64,000 nucleotides of DNA from a filamentous cyanobacterium ESFC-1. GTDB lineage: Bacteria; Cyanobacteriota; Cyanobacteriia; Cyanobacteriales; Spirulinaceae. The notes under the pieces are model-generated. The model was not told where the DNA came from. It searched no databases and saw only the letters and a program-made list of their open reading frames with translations. A program made the position numbers and the translations under genes. Shown piece after piece: positions 25,845-35,239 of this stretch; positions within the stretch are counted from its first letter, which is position 1; every line of letters starts with the position of its first letter. The stretch covers positions 513,867 through 577,866 of the forward strand of contig KB904821.1 of NCBI GenBank assembly GCA_000380225.1, written 5' to 3'.

Positions 25845-27218
25845 CTAATCGACTACAGAAACTTTGTCGCCCTCTTTAAGATACGGCGCACCTTTAACGA
25901 CGATATTATCCCCAGAGTTGAGGCCGCTGCGGATTTCGATGCGGTTGTCGGGGAGGACTTTCCCGGTGGTGACGATTTGGGCAGTTACGGTGTTGTCGTT
26001 TTGGACGATGTAGGCGATGCCGCTACCGTCGGATTGGGGGATAATGGCATCGGTGGGAACGGTTAAACCGGGGGCGGTAGCGGTGGCGATTTCAGCCCGG
26101 AGGAACATTCCGGGTTTGAGGTTGGGGTTACTGGGTAAATCGACGTTGACCACGGCTTGACGGGATTCTGCGTCGAGAATGGGGTCGATTTCGCGGACTT
26201 TCCCGGTGAGACTCAGGTCTGCGTCTGCGTCGTTGCTGATTTGGACGGTTTGACCGGGGTTGATTTGGGGGAGTTGGGTTTCTGGGACGTTGAGTTGCAG
26301 TTCTAAGCGTCCGTTTTGGATGATTTGAAAGAGTTGTTTGGAACTTGCGGTTAAATCCCCGACGGAGGCGTTGCGTTCGGCGATTTTGCCGCTTGCGGGG
26401 GCGCGAACGACGGTATCGTTGAGTTGGGCGGTGATGAGTTGGACTTGGGCTTGGGCTTGGTTTAACTGGGCTTGGGCTTGGGCGATCGCTTCGGGTCGCG
26501 GCCCGGCTTCTAGTTCTTCTAGTCGTCGTTGGGCTTGTTGCAGGGAGGCATTGGCCCGGCGTTGTTCGGTGAGGATTTCGTCGAGTTGGTCTTGGGCGAT
26601 CGCGCCGTCGTTGCGTAAACTACTAAAGCGACCTGCTCGTTCTTGGGCTAAGTCGGCTCTAGCTTGGGCTTCGCTGACTTGGGCCCTGGCTTGGGCGATC
26701 GCTTCGCTACGACTTCCAGCCCGCAATTCAGCTAATCGGGCTTCGGCTTGCTGGACGGAGGCGTTGGCGCTCGCGAGTTGCGCTCGTAAGGCGGCATCAT
26801 TGAGGCGGACGAGGGTTTGTCCGGCTTGTACGGTGTCTCCTTCGTCTACTAAAACGGCGGTGATTTGCAGTCCGGTGGCTGGAGAGGTGACGGGGAGCAT
26901 TTCGTAGGCGGTAATGGTTCCGGTGGCCGCGAGGGTCTGCGCGATCGCGGTGCTTTCAACCGGGGCTACAGTCACGCTTTTGGCTTTGGCCTCGGTTGCC
27001 GTCGGAGCAGCAGCAGGGGCGCTATCGTTGGCTTGGCCAGGGGTAATAATGCGACTGCCAACAAAAGCCACAAGCAAGCCTAACCCTACGCCTAAAACGA
27101 CCCCGCGACTGCCTGAGAGCCAGTTGGTTTTGGGGGAGGTAGAAACGGGTGCGGCTTGGGTGTTGTTGGCCTCTGTTACAGGGTTGGCTTCGGTTTCGGG
27201 GGATTGAGGTTGAGTCAC
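25845..27218 (-). CDS. RND efflux periplasmic adaptor (HlyD/MFP family)
   Basis: A 457-residue membrane-fusion protein. The N-terminal membrane anchor is near residues 35-60 (GVVLGVGLGLLVAFVGS). Next come the lipoyl half-motif (TGLQITAVLVDEGDTVQAGQ), a long Ala/Gln coiled-coil hairpin (about 145-260), the second half-motif (RAPASGKIAERNASVGD), then beta-barrel and membrane-proximal domains. It links the inner-membrane pump to an outer-membrane channel. The start is GTG at 27218. It is the first gene of the leftward efflux set. Confidence 0.9.
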   Translation of the reverse strand: MTQPQSPETEANPVTEANNTQAAPVSTSPKTNWLSGSRGVVLGVGLGLLVAFVGSRIITPGQANDSAPAAAPTATEAKAKSVTVAPVESTAIAQTLAATGTITAYEMLPVTSPATGLQITAVLVDEGDTVQAGQTLVRLNDAALRAQLASANASVQQAEARLAELRAGSRSEAIAQARAQVSEAQARADLAQERAGRFSSLRNDGAIAQDQLDEILTEQRRANASLQQAQRRLEELEAGPRPEAIAQAQAQLNQAQAQVQLITAQLNDTVVRAPASGKIAERNASVGDLTASSKQLFQIIQNGRLELQLNVPETQLPQINPGQTVQISNDADADLSLTGKVREIDPILDAESRQAVVNVDLPSNPNLKPGMFLRAEIATATAPGLTVPTDAIIPQSDGSGIAYIVQNDNTVTAQIVTTGKVLPDNRIEIRSGLNSGDNIVVKGAPYLKEGDKVSVVD

Positions 27219-27672
27219 GATGTTTGTGGAGGTGTGGGTTCTAGAAGGACTAATGGCAACGAAAAATTTATATTAAAGGAATGTAAATATTGTTCTCTTT
27301 TCTTAATATTACTTAAAAAAAGGGGCAACTATCTACCCTGCGAAGGGTTAATTCGAGATACACATCAACGGGTAAAAGTCAAGAAAAATCCGCCAAAACT
27401 GTACCAATCTTTGTTTTGGCACATAATGAGGCAGATTAAGGTTCAAGCATTAATTGTCTGCATCGAATCAGAGAAAATCGTCAAAATATTGCTTTTTTCT
27501 CGATTTTCGCTTTGACAGACTGAGGCTAGTCTGTTTGAGATGACGAAAAACCGGGTAAAAAGTTGCCGGGGCGATCGCGAAACTGTCACCCTCTCTCTGT
27601 TTTGTTTCGGAGTTTTCTTTATGCTGAATTTAAACGTCGTTCGCAATAAGGTTTCTAATGGGAGATAAAAGT
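27219..27672. other. Divergent spacer, no gene seen
   Basis: It separates the leftward adaptor gene from the rightward YiaA/B gene and must hold both promoters. It is AT-rich with no supported frame and no recognised operator or repeat. Confidence 0.35.
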
Positions 27673-27954
27673 ATGAGTAAACAAATGAAGGTTCAAGATC
27701 ATAGTACTGCCTGGATTTTCCAAACTTGGTTATCGTTTTTACTGGCGACTTCAACGATGAGCATCGGCATTCTTTTTCTACCTGTAAATAATTGGACAAA
27801 AGGGTTTATGGGAATGGGGTTACTTTTTACGGTGGGTTCTACTTTGAATGTAGCAAAAACAACGCGAGATTTGCATGAATCGAAGAAGTTTGTTTCGCGG
27901 GTAGATGAAGCGAAGTTAGAAAAGATTTTAAACGAGCATCATCCTTTAGTTTAG
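27673..27954 (+). CDS. YiaA/YiaB two-helix membrane protein
   Basis: A 93-residue protein with a YiaA/B-type pair of membrane helices (TWLSFLLATSTMSIGILFL and KGFMGMGLLFTVGSTLNVAKT) joined by the NNW turn, and a charged C-terminal tail. The ATG at 27673 is chosen because GGGAG lies 8 bases before it; another ATG is five codons upstream. A two-helix inner-membrane protein of unknown function, lying between the two divergent efflux sets. Confidence 0.75.
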   Translation: MSKQMKVQDHSTAWIFQTWLSFLLATSTMSIGILFLPVNNWTKGFMGMGLLFTVGSTLNVAKTTRDLHESKKFVSRVDEAKLEKILNEHHPLV

Positions 27955-28407
27955 TCATTTGCTTTTGGTCAGTTGCGAGAATTGGATCGTTGACAAGTTA
28001 TATTTATTTGGGTTTTTGAGTTGCGATAAAATCCTGGATTTTGTGAAAATCTGGGGTTTTGTTTATACCTATAATTTATGACAAATTTTTAAAGTCGGGT
28101 GGGCATCGCTCACCTTCTTTCTATTCGGAAATATCTCAAGCCATAATCGTAGCACTGTAACAAATTTTTCAAGCTTTCTTTTTGAGAAACAATTGCAGAT
28201 TATCTAGACGATTGGTGTTTTGATCTCGATTATAGAAACTTCAAGGATAATCTGCTTTGAGGTTTCTTCCTTTTAGGGGATGTTGCGATCAGTTCGGAAG
28301 CCTGACAATAGAGGGTATATTGTTAATTTTTTGTTGATTTAAGATGGCGCGATCGCATCAACTAAGCCCCCGCGATCGCCCTTTATATTTATAATGACTA
28401 CGAGGTT
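27955..28407. other. Spacer with a weak hairpin, no gene seen
   Basis: No supported frame. A small hairpin GGTGGGC-ATC-GCTCACC followed by a T-rich run lies at 28098-28114 and could end the upstream transcript. HIP1 sites lie at 28350-28380, just before the adaptor gene. Confidence 0.35.
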
Positions 28408-30003
28408 ATGACTTCATCAGACTCGAACCTAAATTCTCCTCAAAAGCCCGATATCCCAACCGAATCTCAGAGCAATCTGGGCGTTGCCGAGCGTCCCGAC
28501 GCTGAAACGTCGATAGCTGAGGCCGAAGCCCCAGAGAAACCGGACTCACGCGATCGCCCTTGGTGGCAGAAATATTGGTGGGTGCTGCTCATTGCAGTGC
28601 TTGGGGTTGCTGTTGGGGGGGTAACGATTTGGCGTTTGCAAGAAAATAATACCCCCGCAGAAACGACCGAAACGGCTCCTTTATCAGTGCGAACGACTGA
28701 AGCCCAGCGAGAAGCAATTCAGGCTTGGGTTTCCAGTGAAGGGACAGTGAGAGCCGCAGAATACAAGCATCTGACCTTTGAATATGAAGGAGATGTGACC
28801 TATTTAGCGCAAACTAATGGTAGAAGGCTCAGAGAGGGCGATCGCGTTACCGAAGGACAACTTTTGGCGCGAATTGATGACCGTCAGTTGATTGCAGATG
28901 TGCGTCAAGCCGAAGCCGCCGTCTCCGAAGCCCGACAACAGCAAGCCGCAGCCCAAGCCAATGTAGCACAAGCGCGGACACAAGTCGCCCAGGCGCGATC
29001 GCAAGTCCAAGAAGCGATCGCCCAACTGCAAAATGCCCAATCCTCCCAACGTTTGGCCGCGACTAATGTAGAGCGTTATCGCTCCTTGGTGAATGAAGGG
29101 GTGGTGTCAGAATTAGAATTCGACCAACGCCAAAACAGTCTCGAAAATGCCCGCGCTCAGGTACAATCAGCCCAAGCGAGAGTAGAATCGGCGCGGCAAC
29201 AAGTCAACGCAGCCCAAGCCCAAGTTACCGCAGCCCAACAACAACTCGCAGCCCGACAATCCGCCATTGACACGGCTCAAGCCCGGTTGTCTCAAGCCCA
29301 GGTAGCATTAGAAGGTGCAAGTCTTTATGCCCCCTTCAACGGCATTGTGGCTTATCTCAACATCTCCGAAGGGGAATACTTTACGCCGCAAGCGGTTTCA
29401 TCTCAGCTTGGGGGAGATTACCAAGGCATTTTAGAGCGCATTCCGATGGTGGTGATTGACCCCAGTCAGTACGAAGTGATGGTAGATTTAGCCAGTCCAG
29501 CCGGGGAACAAGTCGAAGCCGGACAAGAAGCCTTTATTGCTCCCGGAACCGATCTTAATGCTTCATTGATGCCCCAAGATATGAGCATTGATTCCTTAAT
29601 TGCTAATGCCCGCGCGAGGGGGGAAGTATTAGCGGTCAATCCGGCGGTTAGTCCCGGCGGACGCGCCATAGAAGCCCGAATCCTGCTCAATCCGGCAACG
29701 AATGAATCTCTGCGTCACGGAGAGCGGGTTTTAACCTGGATTTCGGTAGAAGAAAACCCCGATGCGGTGGTGGTTCCCCTCAATGCGATCGCGCGACGGG
29801 AGCAAGTCCCTTATATCTTCGTTGTCGATCCTGAGTCTAACACGGTCGAGCAGCGAGAGGTTGAGTTGGGCATTACAGGCATTACCCAACAAGCCGTTAC
29901 CCAGGGTTTAGAAGCCGGGGAAATGGTGATTACAGAAGGGCAAAATCGCCTAGTAGACGGTGCATCGGTGCAAGTTGTTGGAGAAAATGTCAATGACCAA
30001 TGA
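28408..30003 (+). CDS. RND efflux periplasmic adaptor (HlyD/MFP family), second set
   Basis: A 531-residue protein with a polar N-terminus of about 50 residues, one membrane helix (YWWVLLIAVLGVAVGGVTIW, about 55-75), a lipoyl domain half (YEGDVTYLAQ, REGDRVTEGQ), a long Gln/Ala coiled coil (about 160-295), the second half (LYAPFNGIVAYLNISEGEY) and barrel domains. It is longer than the first adaptor. The RND gene follows 311 bases downstream on the same strand, with a MITE-like repeat in between. It should pair with that pump. Confidence 0.88.
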   Translation: MTSSDSNLNSPQKPDIPTESQSNLGVAERPDAETSIAEAEAPEKPDSRDRPWWQKYWWVLLIAVLGVAVGGVTIWRLQENNTPAETTETAPLSVRTTEAQREAIQAWVSSEGTVRAAEYKHLTFEYEGDVTYLAQTNGRRLREGDRVTEGQLLARIDDRQLIADVRQAEAAVSEARQQQAAAQANVAQARTQVAQARSQVQEAIAQLQNAQSSQRLAATNVERYRSLVNEGVVSELEFDQRQNSLENARAQVQSAQARVESARQQVNAAQAQVTAAQQQLAARQSAIDTAQARLSQAQVALEGASLYAPFNGIVAYLNISEGEYFTPQAVSSQLGGDYQGILERIPMVVIDPSQYEVMVDLASPAGEQVEAGQEAFIAPGTDLNASLMPQDMSIDSLIANARARGEVLAVNPAVSPGGRAIEARILLNPATNESLRHGERVLTWISVEENPDAVVVPLNAIARREQVPYIFVVDPESNTVEQREVELGITGITQQAVTQGLEAGEMVITEGQNRLVDGASVQVVGENVNDQ

Positions 30004-30109
30004 CCAGTTACCAATGATTGGCAGTGACCCGTTAAGAAATTCTGCTTATTGTCAAATCCTGCGTAATTTTCACTGGATTTGAGATGGTGGACTTATTGTC
30101 AAATCCTGC

Positions 30110-30214
30110 GTAGGGGCGGGGTTTTCCCGCCCAATGTCACGTTAATTTCGAGGGCGATAACGGCATCAAAGCGTCATATCCCGTGGGGATTGGATGAGGA
30201 AACCTCACCCCTAC
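30110..30214. mobile_element. 105-bp MITE-like palindromic element
   Basis: Imperfect terminal inverted repeats of about 26 bases: the left end begins GTAGGGGCGGGGTTTT, the right end, read inward, GTAGGGGTGAGGTTTC, and both reach CCAAT. A solo end of the same family lies at 8752-8777. A 21-base direct repeat (CTTATTGTC..CCTGCGTA) at 30045-30065 and 30092-30112 lies against its left border. It is the main content of the 30004-30314 spacer. Confidence 0.55.
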
Positions 30215-30314
30215 ACAAGCCCAAAAATCTTTTGGAATCTCGCTTTCAAACCCAACTTGTCACTAAACAACCAATAACCAGTAACAAAAAACCCAAGAAA
30301 AACCTTCCTCTTAA

Positions 30315-33300
30315 ATGCTGTCCAACCCAGAAAAACCAGCCTCCCAAAACGGCAAAACTCCTCAACCCGAACAAGAAGCCTTTAATCCCCAGAAAATCCC
30401 GCGTTGGGGGCGCTTTTTCATTCTCAACACTATTTTTGCCATTCTGCTGACCATTTTGATGATTGTCGGTGGCGTGTTGGGTTACTTTTCCATGACCAAA
30501 CAATCCAATCCCGATATTGATATCGCTGTGGCGACCATTACCACCACTTGGGGCGGTGCAGACCCCCAAACCATCGAGCAACAAGTCACGAGCGAGATTG
30601 AGTCGGAGATTAGTTCTGTTGAGAACGTTAGTCAGGTGCAGAGCGCTTCTTATACGGGGTTTTCGGTGATTAATGTCGAATTTACCTCTCGTGCTGACCC
30701 GGATGATGCGGTACAGGAATTGCGTCAAGCGGTGTCGCAAGCTGAATCAGAATTGCCCGAAGATGCCGATAGACCTGTAGTACAGCAAGTTTCCCTAGAC
30801 GACGCACCGATTATTACTTTGGCGTTGTTTGGGACTATTGACCCGACGGTGATTTCTCGCGCTGCTGATTCGATTCAAGACCGCTTAGAACAGGTTTCGG
30901 GAGTCAGCGAGGTGAATTTAGGGGGGTCGCGGGCTGAGGTGATTAGCGTGCAGATGAACCCGTTTCGCTTGGCGACTTTGGGCATTTCTCCGACGGCTGT
31001 GGCCAACCAAATTCGCAGTGCGAATCAAGATGTCCCCTTAGCTGAAATTGAAAGCGATCAAATTGGCGCTCAAGTCCGTTTTTACGGGCGTTTTCGCAGT
31101 TTGGACACTTTGCGAGAATTGCCGATTACCCGCTTATCGGGTCGGGTGGTGCGTTTAGAGGAGTTGGCGCAAATTAGTCGGGAACTCGAACAAGAGGAAA
31201 CCCGCGCTTATATTAGTACCCAAGGGGAAGAATTTGAGCCTGTGGTGACGGTAGGAATTAAAAAAGTACCGGGTCAGGATTCGATTGAGACGATTGACCG
31301 CGTTGTGGCAGAAATTGAGACAATTCGAGATAATCCCGAACTTTGGCCGAGTGGGATGGAATACAGCATCATTGCCAATGAAGCGGATATTATTTGGGAA
31401 CAGTTGGGCAATTTGTTTGTGAATGCTTTGCAAGCGATGGCTGCGGTGTTTGTAATTCTGTTTATTGCGTTATCCTGGCGAGAAGCTTTAATTGCGGGGC
31501 TTTCAATTCCTCTGACGTTTCTGGGGGCGATCGCGATTTTGTGGATATCGGGTCAAACTCTCAACAACATGGTACTGATTGGTATGGTGTTGGCGTTGGG
31601 TTTGCTGGTGGATGTGTTTATTTTGATGATGGAGGGGATGCACGATTTTATTTTTGTGCGGAAAATGCCCTTTAATCAAGCGGCTTGGAAAACGGTTACC
31701 ACTTATGCCCCCCCTGCTTTTGCTGGACAATTAACCACGATTTTAGCCTTGATGCCTTTGCTGGCGATTAGCGGCACGTTGGGGAAATTTATTCAGTTGT
31801 TGCCTTATACGGCGATTATTTGCTTGATTTTGAGCTTCGCGATCGCGATCTTAGTAGATATTCCCCTTTCTCGCTATTTACTGGGCAATTTACAAGGTCA
31901 AGATAAACAATCCCGCGTCGATCGACTCAGCGAAAAGGCCTCAGAACGTTGGTATCGCTGGAGTCTCAATCATACCGTGAAAACGAAGCGCCGGGCGTTG
32001 CTGTGGGTGGTTGGCGCGATCGCCCTTTTCATCGTAACCATGATGTCAGCCAGTCAAGTTCCGGTCGAATTTTTTGCCCAAGGAGATCAACGCAACTTTA
32101 GCGTTAATGTCGAACTTCCCCCCACCACCACCCTCGATATCTCCCAGAATATAGCCGATGACTTAGGCGCAATTCTCCAAGAAAAAGACTACCTCGATAC
32201 CGTGGTGAAATACGTTGGTCAGCGCAGTAACTTAGTGGCTTCCGGGGAACTACAACCCAGTACAGGTAGCTATTTAATCGGTTTTTCCGGCATTTTGCTC
32301 CCTGAAAACGAGCGCGATCGCCCTTCCTTTGAATACCTCGACGAATTGCGCCCAGAACTCCGCCAAGCGATTCAAAACTATCCCGGTGCAACCTTAGTTC
32401 TCAACGCCCAACAAGCGGGTCAATCTGGCGATCCCATTCAAGTGGAGATTTCTGGTAGTAATTTAAGCCAACTGCGGCAAATCTCTCAAGAAGTGCAGCG
32501 ATCGCTTGCTCAAATTCCAGGGGCTACTGATGTGCGGGACAATCTCGGCGCATTACAAGAAGACTTAAGATTAATTCCCAAACGCGAAGAACTCTCGTTT
32601 TACAACATCAGCGAGCAAGAAGTCGCCGCCCAAGCTCAATATTACACCCGCGCCGTCGATGTGGGGGATTATGCCCTGGGGGGCGACCAGGAAGACCTCG
32701 AAATTCGACTGAGTACCGCTTGGCCGTCCCGTAGCGGTCGGGTCGGCGGCCCCACCCGTCGAGATGAACTCCTAGCCGCCCGTTTCTTCACCAACAACCC
32801 CGATGAAGAAGTGGTTGCAGCCCGCACCGTGGTTAACGCCGTTCGTGCCGAAGCGCCCCTTTCTGTGACCCGCAGAGACGGTCAACGCACCGCAACTGTC
32901 CTCGCGAAAAACGAAAATCGCACCGTTGGAGAAATCTTAGGGGAGTTAGAATCCCAACTCCAGGAAATGCAGCAATCCTGGCCCCAAGGCTATTCTTACA
33001 GTTTTGGCGGCGAAACCGAAGAACAAGCCGAAACCTTTGGGTCAGCCGGTCAAGCTTTAGCTTTAGCGGTGTTTCTCGTTTTTGCCGTGTTGGTGTTGCA
33101 ATTGAGTTCGTTTCGCCAACCTTTTATTATCTTATTAGCGATTCCTTTTGCCCTGATTGGGACGGTTGGGGGCTTTTTCCTCGCGGGGATTGCCTTTTCC
33201 TTTACCGCTTTTATCGGGGTGATTGCTTTAGTGGGGATTGTGGTCAACGACGCGATCGTAATGGTAGATACCATGAACCATTACCAAGAAGACGGGATGA

Positions 33301-33524
33301 AAGTCCGCGAAGCCGCAGCCCGTGGCGTATCTGACCGCCTCCGTCCCGTCCTGACTACCAGTATTACCACCATTATCGGCTTGATTCCCCTGGCATTAAG
33401 CGATCCGACTTGGATGCCCTTGTGTAGTGCGATTATCTTTGGTTTAGTAGCCGCAACTCTCATTGCGTTGGTGGTGATTCCTTGTTTGTATTTGCTGTTT
33501 ACCCCCAAGACGGAGAATGTTTGA
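30315..33524 (+). CDS. RND efflux transporter permease, second set
   Basis: A 1069-residue permease with a long N-terminal arm, TM1 (FFILNTIFAILLTILMIVGG), two periplasmic loops and two helix blocks. Instead of the TM4 aspartate pair it has GLLVDVFILMMEGMHDF, with a single Asp; in TM10 VVNDAIVMVD replaces the usual Lys with Asn. It is therefore a different subfamily from the pump at 22185-25286, and its proton path must differ. The paired adaptor lies upstream. The substrate cannot be told from sequence. Confidence 0.9.
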   Translation: MLSNPEKPASQNGKTPQPEQEAFNPQKIPRWGRFFILNTIFAILLTILMIVGGVLGYFSMTKQSNPDIDIAVATITTTWGGADPQTIEQQVTSEIESEISSVENVSQVQSASYTGFSVINVEFTSRADPDDAVQELRQAVSQAESELPEDADRPVVQQVSLDDAPIITLALFGTIDPTVISRAADSIQDRLEQVSGVSEVNLGGSRAEVISVQMNPFRLATLGISPTAVANQIRSANQDVPLAEIESDQIGAQVRFYGRFRSLDTLRELPITRLSGRVVRLEELAQISRELEQEETRAYISTQGEEFEPVVTVGIKKVPGQDSIETIDRVVAEIETIRDNPELWPSGMEYSIIANEADIIWEQLGNLFVNALQAMAAVFVILFIALSWREALIAGLSIPLTFLGAIAILWISGQTLNNMVLIGMVLALGLLVDVFILMMEGMHDFIFVRKMPFNQAAWKTVTTYAPPAFAGQLTTILALMPLLAISGTLGKFIQLLPYTAIICLILSFAIAILVDIPLSRYLLGNLQGQDKQSRVDRLSEKASERWYRWSLNHTVKTKRRALLWVVGAIALFIVTMMSASQVPVEFFAQGDQRNFSVNVELPPTTTLDISQNIADDLGAILQEKDYLDTVVKYVGQRSNLVASGELQPSTGSYLIGFSGILLPENERDRPSFEYLDELRPELRQAIQNYPGATLVLNAQQAGQSGDPIQVEISGSNLSQLRQISQEVQRSLAQIPGATDVRDNLGALQEDLRLIPKREELSFYNISEQEVAAQAQYYTRAVDVGDYALGGDQEDLEIRLSTAWPSRSGRVGGPTRRDELLAARFFTNNPDEEVVAARTVVNAVRAEAPLSVTRRDGQRTATVLAKNENRTVGEILGELESQLQEMQQSWPQGYSYSFGGETEEQAETFGSAGQALALAVFLVFAVLVLQLSSFRQPFIILLAIPFALIGTVGGFFLAGIAFSFTAFIGVIALVGIVVNDAIVMVDTMNHYQEDGMKVREAAARGVSDRLRPVLTTSITTIIGLIPLALSDPTWMPLCSAIIFGLVAATLIALVVIPCLYLLFTPKTENV

Positions 33525-33620
33525 TTTGTCCTTTGTCCTTGGTCATTTGTAAAATTATCCCCACTTTATAGACTGTATGAAATAATGAAGTAATACTAAT
33601 CTCAAAACAAATAAAATGAT

Positions 33621-33959
33621 ATGGAGGCGACTCCCAAAGAAATTAGAATTTACACAACAATAGATAATATTGCTCCTTTTTTACAGTGGCAAGACTCACT
33701 CAAAGATAGCAAAGCTAGAGCTAAAATAAGAGCAAAGCTTGACCGAGTAGAAAGTGGTAATCTAGGTGATTGTAAATTTGTTGGAGAAGGCGTTTACGAA
33801 CTCAGGGTGGACTACGGCCCCGGCTATCGCATCTATTTTGGACAAGAAAGTAATATGATTGTTCTTTTATTGTGGGGAGGTGATAAAAGTACGCAAGCCA
33901 GAGATATAAAAAAAGCTAAAAATTACTTGAAAGATTATCAAAATCGAGACAATGACTAA
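33621..33959 (+). CDS. HigB/Gp49-like toxin (RelE/ParE superfamily)
   Basis: A 112-residue basic protein with the phage-type HigB pattern: WQDSLKDSKARAKIRAKLDR, GNLGDCKFVGEGVYELRVDY, GYRIYFGQ, then LLLWGGDKSTQARDIKKA. That last GGDKSTQ-DI-KA run is typical of this toxin group, which cleaves mRNA on ribosomes. It overlaps the next gene by eight bases, toxin first, as in higBA loci. Confidence 0.85.
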   Translation: MEATPKEIRIYTTIDNIAPFLQWQDSLKDSKARAKIRAKLDRVESGNLGDCKFVGEGVYELRVDYGPGYRIYFGQESNMIVLLLWGGDKSTQARDIKKAKNYLKDYQNRDND

Positions 33960-34242
33960 AAGTATTAGTTATCATTCCCAGTTAATAGAATCTTTAAAAG
34001 ACTCCAAAGAAGCCGCTATGTATCTGGAAGTGGTTTTAGAAGAAGGCGATCCGCAAATGATTATAAAAGCTTTTTTTAACGTTATTGAAGCCAGAGAAGA
34101 ATTGATTAATCAATCGCCAGATTTCCCAGATCGGTTTTCTAAATTTGAACGTAAACTGCAAGACTCAGGAGAAATTGAGTTTACCTTATTACAGAGTTTA
34201 TTAAATGCTTTAGGTTTAAAAATTGGGCTAATGGTTAATTGA
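33952..34242 (+). CDS. HigA-like antitoxin (addiction-module antidote)
   Basis: A 96-residue protein beginning MTKSISYHSQLIESLKDSKEAAMYLEVVLEEGD, the usual start of addiction-module antidote proteins. The C-terminal part, with FERKLQDSGEIEFTLLQSLLNALGLKI, is where a Cro/CI-type helix-turn-helix is expected. It should bind the toxin and the operon promoter. Confidence 0.8.
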   Translation: MTKSISYHSQLIESLKDSKEAAMYLEVVLEEGDPQMIIKAFFNVIEAREELINQSPDFPDRFSKFERKLQDSGEIEFTLLQSLLNALGLKIGLMVN

Positions 34243-34296
34243 AGGCGGCGATGGATTTATCGAAAAAAACGCGATTAAGTAAGGAATAAGTGGACA

Positions 34297-34548
34297 TTAT
34301 TCCTCATCGGGTTGTTGATTTAGCCGATTGAATAAGCGGTCAAAAATAACTTCTCCATCTGTCACTTGACCTCGATCAATTTGTTCTGCACCCACGTCAA
34401 TTTGCTGACGTAATTCAGCTAAACATCTCTCCCGTTCGTCTAGTAATGCTAATGCCGCTACAATCACTTCATCGGCAGATTGGTAGCGACCTTTCTGAAG
34501 TTGTTCTGCAATCCGTCGTTCGGTTTCCGGGGTGAGAGATAAACTCAT
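34297..34548 (-). CDS. ParD/CopG-type antitoxin, apparently without toxin
   Basis: The 83-residue protein starts with a ribbon-helix-helix pattern (SLTPETERRIAEQLQKGRYQSADEVIVAALALLDERE), as in ParD, and ends in an acidic tail that would wrap a ParE toxin. Downstream on its own strand there is no room for parE: the HigA gene ends 54 bases away on the other strand. It is an orphan antitoxin, perhaps a remnant or a regulator acting on a distant toxin. Confidence 0.8.
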   Translation of the reverse strand: MSLSLTPETERRIAEQLQKGRYQSADEVIVAALALLDERERCLAELRQQIDVGAEQIDRGQVTDGEVIFDRLFNRLNQQPDEE

Positions 34549-34592
34549 GGGACAAATTCCAACAGCAGTGCCATCAAATCAGTTTAATTATA

Positions 34593-35162
34593 TCAAAATA
34601 ACGGCAATTCTAACTCGAATCTTGGTAACACTGCTTCCCCCGCTAAAACCCCAGGTAAAGTGACAATTTCTACGTCCTGATTCTGTCGATAAATCTCCAC
34701 TTGTTGCTGCTGCGGATTCACCAACCACCCCAATCGCAAACCACTTTCTAAATATTCTTGCATCTTCTCTTGGATGGATTCGAGATCGTCGGTGCGCGAT
34801 CTTAATTCGATGACAAAATCGGGGCAAATTGGCGGAAAACGGTCTTGTTGTTCCTGGGTTAAACTGTTCCAGCGACTTAATTCTAGCCAAGCTGCATCGG
34901 GTGATCGCGCGGCACCATTCGGCAGTCGAAAAATAGTCGATGAACTAAAGACAATCCCTCGATTTGTTTGCCGATTCCATGACCACAATGCGCCAATTAA
35001 ATCCGCTTCGCGATAACCACTTACTCCCCCAACTGGAGACATAACAATTAATTCTCCTTTGGCTGTTTTTTCGAGTTTCCAAGTTTCGTTAGCACGACAG
35101 AGTTTAAAAAACTGTTCGTCGGTTAAATTCGTTGATTTAATATCAAGGGAAATTTTAGTCAT
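34593..35162 (-). CDS. Uma2-family (DUF820) PD-(D/E)XK endonuclease-like protein
   Basis: A 189-residue protein of the Uma2 family, greatly expanded in cyanobacteria. The fold motifs are visible: SPDAAWLELSRW (the conserved Asp), PDFVIELRSRTDDLESIQEKM (E-x-R/K core) and YLESGLRLGWLVNP. The usual E-x-K appears here as ELR, as in many members. Role unknown; links to mobile DNA are suspected. The ATG at 35162 is chosen over a TTG four codons upstream. A fragment of a second copy's start lies at 37466-37518. Confidence 0.85.
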   Translation of the reverse strand: MTKISLDIKSTNLTDEQFFKLCRANETWKLEKTAKGELIVMSPVGGVSGYREADLIGALWSWNRQTNRGIVFSSSTIFRLPNGAARSPDAAWLELSRWNSLTQEQQDRFPPICPDFVIELRSRTDDLESIQEKMQEYLESGLRLGWLVNPQQQQVEIYRQNQDVEIVTLPGVLAGEAVLPRFELELPLF

Positions 35163-35239
35163 TATCCACTTCAAACGAGAGTTAAAAGTCGGGTTAAAAC
35201 CCCGGTTTCGCCTAAGTTACCGGAGTTTTGATAGCGTCT

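Noticed and set aside
27219-28407. tRNA or small RNA genes in the spacers around the YiaA/B gene
   Set aside because: Searched by eye for T-arm and anticodon patterns; none found, only a weak hairpin.
30079-30450. 123-codon frame across the spacer before the second RND pump
   Set aside because: It runs through a palindromic repeat into the RND start and has no protein-like composition.
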